DNA from: Gemmatimonadota bacterium
Lineage (GTDB): Bacteria; Gemmatimonadota; Gemmatimonadetes; Longimicrobiales; Gaopeijiaceae
NCBI GenBank assembly: GCA_026713345.1
Contig: JAPOOQ010000451.1
Coordinates: 1-10,226, forward strand
DNA: 10,226 nt
Direction of reading: 5' to 3'
Within the stretch, counting starts at the first letter, position 1, and the number at the start of each line of letters is the position of its first letter. The position numbers and the translations under genes were made by a program. Below the pieces are notes generated by a model. It made no database searches. It saw only the letters and a program-made list of their open reading frames with translations, and was not told the DNA's origin. Below, piece by piece: positions 1-5,924 of this stretch.

Positions 1-1260
1 CTTTTCACGGCCGGTTCGGTCGCGTTGTTCTGTGGCTACGCCAGGCGGGGACGCGAGCCCCTTCCCTGGTTTTGCCTGGCGCTCGCTTTCGCGGTGAGTC
101 CGGGGGTGATCGACTACTCCCGCTGGATGCTCAGCGAGGCTCCGTTCCTCTTCTTCACCCTCGGGGCCCTGTGGATGCTCCGCGAGGACGGGCGCGGCTC
201 CGGCACCGGCCGGCCGTTCTGGCTGGCGCTGGCCGCATCCGTGATGAGCTTCTACGTGCGTTCGATCGGGGCGCTGCTGCTGGTCGCGACCTCTTTGACC
301 TACCTGTTGCGCCGCCAGTGGAGGAAGTTCCTGATCCACGGCGTGGTCGGCGCCGGGCTGACCATCCCCTGGCTCGTGCGGAGCCGTCTGGTCACGGGGA
401 CCACGTCCTCCTACATCGAGGAATTCCTGCTGGAGAACGTGTACGCGCCCGATGCCGGATACCTGGACTTCTTCGGGATGGTGGGACGGTTCTTCGAGAA
501 CGGGCGGCTGTACGCGACCCGGGAGCTGCCACGGGCGCTGGTGGGCTCGGACAGCGCGTGGGCGGCGAACCCGCTGGTCGCGCTGGTCGCCGTGGTGGTC
601 TGCGCGCTGGTGCTCTGGGAGCTGGCCCGGAGATTCCGCAAGGGCCCGGGAGCAGCGGAACTGTACCTGGTGCTCACCTGCGCGGCGATCATGCTCTTTC
701 AGACGAGTGTCAACGACGTGCGCTACCTGGTGCCGCTCATTCCGCTCTTCATGCTGTATGCGGCTGAGGGGATCGCGGCGCTCGCGGGGAGCTTTGGCCG
801 GAAGGCCCCTGTGTACCTGGCGCTGGTACTCGCGGCGCTGGCGCTCGGGGCCCACTCCGCCCGGATCCCGGGCAATGTGGACATGATCGCCCGCTACTCC
901 GCCGGGGACCGCTACGCGGGGTACCATCCGGCCTGGCGGACCTTCTTCGACGCGGCGTACTGGGTGGAGGCGAACACGCCGGAAGACGCGGTCGTCACCG
1001 TGCGCAAACCCCGCCTCTTCAATGCCCTGGCCGACCGACGGGTGCGGCTCTATCCCTACAGCACCGATGCGGACTCCGTGCTCCAGGTCGTGCGGACCAC
1101 CGACTTTGTGCTCATTGATGCGATCTTCGGTACGACTCAGCAGTACCTTGTTCCGGCGGTGCAGCAGCAACCCGGGCAGTTCTTCCTCGTCCACCAGACG
1201 GAAGCTCCCGTCACCTTCGTCCTCGGAGTCAGAGATGCCGTACCTCCGGAAAACCCGTAG
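1..1260 (+). CDS. Polytopic membrane protein, PMT/ArnT-like glycosyltransferase (5' partial)
   Basis: The frame is open from base 1, so the true start and N-terminus lie outside the window; 419 residues are visible. What is seen is a run of hydrophobic segments separated by short basic or aromatic loops (about the first 290 residues), for example around SWLALAAS-type and LVAVVVCALVLWEL stretches, then a soluble tail with a 'YWVEANTPEDAVV' type motif. This hydrophobic core plus a tail beginning 'W(I/V)..NTP.DAVV' is typical of GT-C fold, lipid-phosphate-sugar-dependent glycosyltransferases (PMT_2/ArnT-like) that act on the outer face of the inner membrane. The diagnostic acidic residues of the first periplasmic loop would be in the missing N-terminus, so donor and acceptor cannot be named. 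Its stop codon lies inside the start of ggt (26-bp overlap), so the two are probably co-transcribed. Alternative: an O-antigen-ligase-like or uncharacterised membrane protein. Confidence 0.65.
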   Translation, partial: LFTAGSVALFCGYARRGREPLPWFCLALAFAVSPGVIDYSRWMLSEAPFLFFTLGALWMLREDGRGSGTGRPFWLALAASVMSFYVRSIGALLLVATSLTYLLRRQWRKFLIHGVVGAGLTIPWLVRSRLVTGTTSSYIEEFLLENVYAPDAGYLDFFGMVGRFFENGRLYATRELPRALVGSDSAWAANPLVALVAVVVCALVLWELARRFRKGPGAAELYLVLTCAAIMLFQTSVNDVRYLVPLIPLFMLYAAEGIAALAGSFGRKAPVYLALVLAALALGAHSARIPGNVDMIARYSAGDRYAGYHPAWRTFFDAAYWVEANTPEDAVVTVRKPRLFNALADRRVRLYPYSTDADSVLQVVRTTDFVLIDAIFGTTQQYLVPAVQQQPGQFFLVHQTEAPVTFVLGVRDAVPPENP

Positions 1261-3055
1261 TCGCCGGTCCGGCGGCGCCGCCGCCTTCCTCGCCCTCGCC
1301 CTCCTCACCCTCCACGGCTGCCAGCCGGACGCCTCGAGCGCCGCCGGCAGCGCATTCCTCGATGCGGGCGGCGCCTTCCCGGCAGAGTGGGCCTTCGCGG
1401 CGGAGGCCCGCCCCGTCACGGCCAGCGAAGGCATGGTGGCGACCACCGACGAATACGCAACGCGCGTCGGCCTGCACATCCTCGCGGCCGGCGGCAACGC
1501 GGTGGACGCGGCGGTCGCGACCGGCCTGGCCCTCGCGGTGGTGAACCCCGAGGCCGGGAACCTGGGCGGGGGCGGGTTCATGATGGTCCGGCTCGCGGAC
1601 GGGACCGTCTACGCGCAGGACCACCGGGAGAAGGCGCCGGTGGCGGCCACCCGCGACATGTACCTGGACGCCGACGGCAACGTCACCGACCGGTCCGTGG
1701 TGGGGCACCTCGCGGCGGGGGTGCCGGGGACGGTGCAGGGGCTGTGGGAGGCGCACGAGCGGTTCGGAAGCCTCACTTGGGCGGAGGTGGTGCAGCCGGC
1801 GATCGATCTGGCGGGGGGCTTCGAGGTCACCGGCCGGCTCGTTTCCACGCTGGAGGCCGCGCAGAACGGGATCCGGACCTTCGAGGCGAGCGCCGGGATC
1901 TTCCTGCCCGGCGACGCGGTCCCCACGGTCGGCGACACCTTCTCGCAGCCCGATCTCGCCCAGGTCCTCACCCGGCTGCGCGACCAGGGCCCCGACGACT
2001 TCTATCGCGGCGAGACCGCCGCCCTCATCGCGGCGGAGATGGAGCGCGGCGGGGGCATCATCACCCTGGAGGACCTCGACCGCTACACCTCGGTGTGGCG
2101 CGAACCCGCCGCCTTCGACTACCGCGGCTACACGGTGCACTCGATGCCGCCCCCATCCTCGGGCGGCCTCACCATGGCCGCGATCGCCAACCTGGTGGAA
2201 CGGTGGGACCTCGGGGCGATGGGGTGGAACACGCCCGAGACCATCCACGTCATGGCGGAGTCCTTCCGGCGCGCCTACGCCGACCGCAACGAGTACCTCG
2301 CCGATCCCGACTTCGTCGAGCTCCCCGTCGAGCAGTTTCTCTCGGACGAATACGCCGACAGCCGCGCGGCGACGATTTCGCTGGAGCGCGCCACGCCCTC
2401 GGCCGAGGTCGCGCCCGGGATCGACGCCTTCCTGGACGAGAGCCACACCACGCACTACTCGGTCGTGGACGCCGGGGGCACCGCGGTTGCGGTCACGACC
2501 AGCGTGAACTCGTGGTACGGCGGCAAGGTGGTGGTCGACGGCGCCGGGTTCTTCCTGAACAACACCATGGACGACTTCGCGGCCAAACCCGGCACCGCGA
2601 ACCAGTTCGGGCTCGTGCAGGGCGAACGCAACGCGGTCGGGTCGGAGAAGCGGATGCTGTCCGCCATGAGCCCCACGATCGTGGAGGACCCGGACGGCAA
2701 CCTCTTCCTCATCACCGGCACGCCGGGCGGCGCCACCATCATCACCACGGTGCTGCAGTCGATCTTCAATGTGATCGACCACGGCATGAACGTGGTCCAG
2801 GCGGTGCATGCGCCACGGGTCCATCATCAGCACCTCCCGGACCTCGTCTTCTACGAGTACCGGGGCCTTCCGGCGACAACCGTGCAGGCGCTGGAGGCGC
2901 TCGGCCACACCGTGCGGCAACGCGACCCGGGTCCCCCCGACGCCTACTTCGCCGGCGGCATGTCCGGCGATGTCCAGCTGATCATGGTGATGCCCGACGG
3001 CACCTACGAGGGCTGGTCAGACCCCAGGCGCGGCGGGTTGGCGCTCGGCCGGTAG
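1235..3055 (+). CDS. ggt: Gamma-glutamyltranspeptidase (glutathione hydrolase), predicted lipoprotein
   Basis: This 606-aa Ntn-hydrolase precursor should self-cleave into large (about 1-404) and small (405-606) subunits. It hydrolyses or transfers the gamma-glutamyl group of glutathione and related compounds outside the cytoplasm. Visible marks are GNLGGGGFMM (108-117), the glutamate-binding Arg131 in DHREKAP, the cleavage site and nucleophile Thr405 in TTHYSVVD, Asn425, NNTMDDF (442-448) with Asp447, a lid loop of E. coli-like length, LSAMSPTIV (475-483) and GTPGGATIITT (495-505). By my alignment to E. coli GGT, Gln430 is Thr444 here and Ser463 is Ala477; the other glutamate contacts are kept. 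The N-terminus has a basic n-region, a hydrophobic stretch and LHGC with Cys29, suggesting a lipid anchor followed by Gln (outer-membrane sorting expected). The ATG at 1235 is chosen because GGAG lies 6 nt upstream and the signal peptide begins there; frame-open sequence further upstream overlaps the preceding gene. Its 3' end overlaps the convergent lipoprotein gene by 39 bp. Confidence 0.95.
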   Translation: MPYLRKTRSRRSGGAAAFLALALLTLHGCQPDASSAAGSAFLDAGGAFPAEWAFAAEARPVTASEGMVATTDEYATRVGLHILAAGGNAVDAAVATGLALAVVNPEAGNLGGGGFMMVRLADGTVYAQDHREKAPVAATRDMYLDADGNVTDRSVVGHLAAGVPGTVQGLWEAHERFGSLTWAEVVQPAIDLAGGFEVTGRLVSTLEAAQNGIRTFEASAGIFLPGDAVPTVGDTFSQPDLAQVLTRLRDQGPDDFYRGETAALIAAEMERGGGIITLEDLDRYTSVWREPAAFDYRGYTVHSMPPPSSGGLTMAAIANLVERWDLGAMGWNTPETIHVMAESFRRAYADRNEYLADPDFVELPVEQFLSDEYADSRAATISLERATPSAEVAPGIDAFLDESHTTHYSVVDAGGTAVAVTTSVNSWYGGKVVVDGAGFFLNNTMDDFAAKPGTANQFGLVQGERNAVGSEKRMLSAMSPTIVEDPDGNLFLITGTPGGATIITTVLQSIFNVIDHGMNVVQAVHAPRVHHQHLPDLVFYEYRGLPATTVQALEALGHTVRQRDPGPPDAYFAGGMSGDVQLIMVMPDGTYEGWSDPRRGGLALGR

Positions 3056-3961
3056 CACGTCCAACCCCGGCAGCGTGTCCACCCGGGGCAGCGTGTCCCA
3101 GCCCGGGAGCGTGTCCCACGGGAAGACCTCCGGCCCCATGATCGGACCCACGCGGACCCCTGCCCTCAACTCGACCACGACGACCGCCCCCTCCAGGATC
3201 CGGCCCGGCACCTCGCGATCCCCCGAGCGGTTCCGCTGGAAACGGCGCGCGATGTCCGCGCGGGGGTCGACAACCACCGGCACGTTGATCACGGCTCCCT
3301 CCACCGGCCACTCGGCGTTCAGCGCCGACAGCGTCTCGAACACCATCTCCAGGATCGGCGGCTCGTCGAGCCCCGGAGACCCCGCCGAGGTCAGGATCCG
3401 TCCCAGCAGCTTGACGCCGCGCGGGATCAGCACCTCCCCCGAGGGATCCGCCACGTCCTCCGCCACAGTGGCGACCACCGCGTCGCCCGGCCGGTAGAGA
3501 TCCGTGGAGATCTCGTGGTCGACCGTTACGCGGATCCGGGTTCCGGCCGGGACGCGTAGGGTCGTGAGTTCCTCCAGGTCGGCCGCGGCCTGTCCGTCCG
3601 CCCCCGGCACCGCTCCGTCCGCGGTCACGCCACCGTCCGGGAGCCCCACCACACCCACGTCCGGGTTCCCGTCAGCGCCAGGGAGCGGAGTTGCCGCGGC
3701 CGGGTCGTTCTGGTCCGCGGAAGGTGAAGTCGCCCCGGAGGCATCGGTTTCCATGCCGGATTCGGCTCCGTCACCCGACTCCTCGCCCTCTCCGCCCGCC
3801 TCGCCCTCGGCCCCGCACCCCACCATCAGCAACGCCACAAGCACGAACCACCGGCGTGGATCGCCGGCAGCGGCAACCCGGCCCCGCAGCAGAGCGCGGG
3901 CCAGCGCGCGCGTAGTCCGGACACGAGCCCACAGACCTCGTCGCCTGCCCCTTGTCTTCAT
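3017..3961 (-). CDS. Putative lipoprotein with acidic linker, beta-rich domain and DTLP repeats
   Basis: I do not recognise a named family for this 314-aa product. Layers seen: a long basic n-region (1-37), a hydrophobic stretch ending LLMVGC with Cys49 (lipobox-like, with Met at -3), then an acidic and Gly/Ala/Pro-rich linker (50-130) that looks disordered. A folded domain follows (about 132-270), with 'LRVPAGTRIRVTVDHEIST', 'RPGDAVVATVAEDV' and 'LIPRGVKLLGRI' motifs. This pattern recalls the beta-barrel domain of TrbI/VirB10-like proteins and of uncharacterised exported proteins, where 'iP.G..l.G.v' is typical. That likeness is by eye, and no secretion-system genes are nearby. The C-terminus (282-304) holds four xDTLPx-type units. 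The ATG at 3961 is preferred because AGGATGGAG lies just upstream; an in-frame ATG at 3970 is possible and sits within a duplicated element. It is divergent from the ABC gene and its stop lies inside ggt. Confidence 0.75.
   Translation of the reverse strand: MKTRGRRRGLWARVRTTRALARALLRGRVAAAGDPRRWFVLVALLMVGCGAEGEAGGEGEESGDGAESGMETDASGATSPSADQNDPAAATPLPGADGNPDVGVVGLPDGGVTADGAVPGADGQAAADLEELTTLRVPAGTRIRVTVDHEISTDLYRPGDAVVATVAEDVADPSGEVLIPRGVKLLGRILTSAGSPGLDEPPILEMVFETLSALNAEWPVEGAVINVPVVVDPRADIARRFQRNRSGDREVPGRILEGAVVVVELRAGVRVGPIMGPEVFPWDTLPGWDTLPRVDTLPGLDVLPAERQPAAPGV
3055..3124 (-). repeat. Tandem 18-bp repeats encoding DTLP units
   Basis: About three and a half near-identical 18-bp units, with shared core AGCGTGTCC on the + strand, encode W-DTLP-G, W-DTLP-R, V-DTLP-G and L-DVLP-A in the C-terminus of the lipoprotein. 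The first three units are the most alike at DNA level, which suggests recent expansion by slippage. The block starts directly after the ggt stop codon. Confidence 0.8.
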
Positions 3962-3964
3962 TGT

Positions 3965-4000
3965 CTCCATCCTGACACTTTCCGGCCTCCATCCTGACAC
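3965..4000. repeat. 14-bp direct repeat with a 22-bp period at the lipoprotein start region
   Basis: CTCCATCCTGACAC occurs at 3965-3978 and again, identically, at 3987-4000. On the - strand each copy reads GTGTCAGGATGGAG, and the proximal copy supplies the Shine-Dalgarno-like AGGATGGAG for the ATG at 3961. The 22-bp period is about two helical turns, so the pair could bind a regulator. Alternatively it is a simple duplication of a ribosome-binding/start segment. Confidence 0.7.
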
Positions 4001-4041
4001 CATGCGGCGGTTACCCGGCCCCCGCGGCGCGGCTTTCGCTT

Positions 4042-4050
4042 TAATTATAG
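4042..4050 (-). promoter_or_regulatory. Candidate -10 element in the divergent intergenic region
   Basis: The only AT-rich island in the 129-bp gap between the lipoprotein gene (-) and the ABC gene (+) is TTAATTATAG at 4041-4050. On the - strand it contains a perfect TATAAT (4049 to 4044), about 80 nt before the lipoprotein ATG. On the + strand TAATTA could serve the ABC gene. I see no convincing -35 box in either direction. Confidence 0.35.
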
Positions 4051-4090
4051 ACACCGCCCGGCTCACGACGACTCCCCCACCCCCCCTGCC

Positions 4091-5869
4091 ATGCGCGAAC
4101 TCAAGACCGTCCTGCCCTACTTCCGGCCCTACCGGCGGGCCATGATCCGGGGGATGGTGCTGGTCGTCTTCGCCAACGCGTTCACCCTCGTTCAGCCGTT
4201 CCTGGTCAAGCTGCCCATCGACGCGATGACGGGCCCGGGCGGGGCCGACCCGGACCTGGTGCGCCGCACGGTGATCACCTACGCGCTGCTGATCGTCGCC
4301 GCGGCCATCGCGGGGGGCGCGACCCGCTACTGGATGCGCGAGATCCTCAACGGGCTCAGCCGCCGGATCGAGGTCGACCTGCGGAACGACTTCGTGCGGC
4401 ATCTGCTCCGCCTCGACGCCGGCTTCTACTCGGCCAACCGGACCGGCGACCTCATGAGCCTGGCCACGAACGACACGCTGGCGGTGCGGCAGGCGGTGGG
4501 GCCGGCGGTCATGTACACGGCGAACACGGTCATCAGCTTCGTGATAGGGCTGGCGGTGATGATCTACATCAGTCCGTGGCTGACGCTGGCGGCGCTGGTG
4601 CCCCTGGCGGTCCTGCCCCCGGTGGTCACGTGGTTCGGCAAGACGATCCACGTCCGCTTCGAGCGGATCCAGGAGCAGTTCGCCGCGCTGTCGACGATGG
4701 TGCAGGAGAACCTGAGCGGGGTCCGGATCGTGCGGGCCTACGGGCAGGAGAGGGCCCAGGCCGTCGAGTTCGAGGCGCTGAACCAGGTGTACCTGAAGCG
4801 CAACATGCACCTGGCGTACGCGTCGGGCGCCTTCCACCCCATCATGGGACTGCTGACGGGCGCGGGGATGGTGGTCGTGCTCTGGTACGGCGGGAGCCTG
4901 ATCATGGCGGGGGGGATCGGGGTGGGCGACTTCGTGGCATTCTCGTTCTACCTGTCGCTCCTCGCGTGGCCGATGATCGCGCTCGGGTGGGTGGTGAACC
5001 TCTTCCAGCGCGGTGCGGCCTCGATGGCGCGCCTCAACCGCATCTTCGCGATCGAGCCGGCGGTCACCGCGCCGCCCACCCCCCGTCCCCCGCCGGAGGG
5101 CGGCGCCGCGATCGAGTTCCGGGACGTCTGCTTCCGCTACCCGGGGACCGAGCGTCTCGTCCTGGACGGCGTCTCCTTCACGGCGGAGCCCGGGCGCACG
5201 GTGGCCATCGTCGGCCCCACCGGCTCCGGCAAGAGCACCCTCGTCTCGCTCATCGCGCGCGTCTACGACCCGACATCGGGAGACGTGCTTCTCGGCGACG
5301 CCCCCCTCCCCACCTACGACCCCGCCGACATCCGCGCGCGCATCGGCTTCGCCCCCCAGGACAGCTTCCTCTTCTCGGCGCGGCTGGGCCGCAACATCGC
5401 GCTCGGGCTCCCGCCGACCGCGCCCTACGACGACATCAAGGCGCGGGTGCGCGAAGCCGCCACCGCCGCCCACCTCCACGAGACCGTCCTGGGCTTCCCC
5501 GACGGCTACTACACCCGCCTCGGCGAGCGCGGCATCAATCTTTCGGGCGGGCAGAAACAGCGGGCCACCCTGGCGCGCGCGCTGGCGATCGATCCGGCCG
5601 TGCTGGTGCTCGACGACGTACTGAGCGCGGTCGACACAGGCACCGAGTCAAGCATCCTGCGGGGGCTGCGGCGCGAGCTGAAGGGGCGCACGGCCTTCAT
5701 CATCTCGCACCGGGTCACGGCCGTGAAGGACGCCGACCTCATCCTGGTGCTCGACGAGGGCCGGATCGTGGAGCGGGGGCGGCACGCCGAGCTGGTCAAG
5801 CTGGGCGGGACCTATGCGACGCTGCTGAGGCGGCAGTTGCTGGAGCAGGAGGTGGCGGGGGCGGCTTGA
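4091..5869 (+). CDS. Half-size ABC exporter (MdlA/TM287-like degenerate-site subunit)
   Basis: This 592-aa protein fuses a six-helix exporter membrane domain (about 1-320) to an ATPase domain (about 340-580), the usual arrangement for multidrug or lipid exporters of the inner membrane. Motifs: Walker A GPTGSGKST (375-383, Lys381), Q-loop Gln423, signature LSGGQ (484-488), Walker B VLVLDD (504-509), D-loop SAVD (512-515) and H-loop His540. The residue after the Walker B aspartate is Asp509, not the catalytic glutamate. LDD.LSAVD at this place is characteristic of the non-catalytic partner in heterodimers such as E. coli MdlA, BmrC and TM287, which pair with a catalytic MdlB/BmrD/TM288 subunit. 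No partner gene lies next to it. The ATG at 4091 keeps the N-terminal elbow helix (LKTVLPYFRPYRR), but it has no Shine-Dalgarno and follows a C-rich tract. The next ATG at 4142 would lose that helix. Substrate unknown. Confidence 0.92.
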   Translation: MRELKTVLPYFRPYRRAMIRGMVLVVFANAFTLVQPFLVKLPIDAMTGPGGADPDLVRRTVITYALLIVAAAIAGGATRYWMREILNGLSRRIEVDLRNDFVRHLLRLDAGFYSANRTGDLMSLATNDTLAVRQAVGPAVMYTANTVISFVIGLAVMIYISPWLTLAALVPLAVLPPVVTWFGKTIHVRFERIQEQFAALSTMVQENLSGVRIVRAYGQERAQAVEFEALNQVYLKRNMHLAYASGAFHPIMGLLTGAGMVVVLWYGGSLIMAGGIGVGDFVAFSFYLSLLAWPMIALGWVVNLFQRGAASMARLNRIFAIEPAVTAPPTPRPPPEGGAAIEFRDVCFRYPGTERLVLDGVSFTAEPGRTVAIVGPTGSGKSTLVSLIARVYDPTSGDVLLGDAPLPTYDPADIRARIGFAPQDSFLFSARLGRNIALGLPPTAPYDDIKARVREAATAAHLHETVLGFPDGYYTRLGERGINLSGGQKQRATLARALAIDPAVLVLDDVLSAVDTGTESSILRGLRRELKGRTAFIISHRVTAVKDADLILVLDEGRIVERGRHAELVKLGGTYATLLRRQLLEQEVAGAA

Positions 5870-5871
5870 AG

Positions 5872-5905
5872 TGTAAGGTTGACCTTACATTATGACAACT
5901 GTTGT
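5872..5905. repeat. Left flanking AT-rich dyad/direct repeat of the ankyrin locus
   Basis: TGTAAGGT-TG-ACCTTACA (5872-5889) is a perfect 8-bp inverted repeat, 2 nt past the ABC stop codon. It continues into TTACATTATGACAA (5885-5898) and a second small dyad ACAAC-T-GTTGT (5895-5905). The 14-bp core matches 13 of 14 bases at 9229-9242 in the same orientation. It could act as a weak terminator for the convergent genes (no U-tract), a regulator site, or one boundary of an inserted segment. Confidence 0.6.
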
Positions 5906-5914
5906 TTACTTACT

Positions 5915-5924
5915 GCTGATCAGC
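5915..5924. repeat. Perfect palindrome across the ankyrin stop codon
   Basis: GCTGATCAGC at 5915-5924 is a perfect 10-bp palindrome containing the TGA stop (5922 to 5920) of the ankyrin gene. With the two dyads just before it, the 50-bp gap between the convergent genes is almost entirely palindromic. This may be chance or part of a termination or recombination region. Confidence 0.4.

Noticed and set aside
1229..2920. Long open frame antisense to ggt (563 codons)
   Set aside because: It is a high-GC shadow frame: Arg/Gly/His-rich, with no domain, lying opposite a gene with clear catalytic motifs.
4074..4086. Poly-C tract before the ABC start as a phase-variation switch
   Set aside because: The longest run is only seven C and is interrupted; in GC-rich DNA this is weak evidence and the tract is outside the coding frame.
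3962..5479. Upstream extension of the lipoprotein frame on the - strand through the ABC gene
   Set aside because: The frame stays open by GC bias only. The extension is Arg/His/Asp-rich, opposes a real ABC gene, and the lipoprotein has its own start and RBS at 3961.
5872..5889. Rho-independent terminator for the ABC gene
   Set aside because: The dyad is AT-rich with a minimal loop and no U-tract follows, so I list it as a dyad/repeat and not as a terminator.
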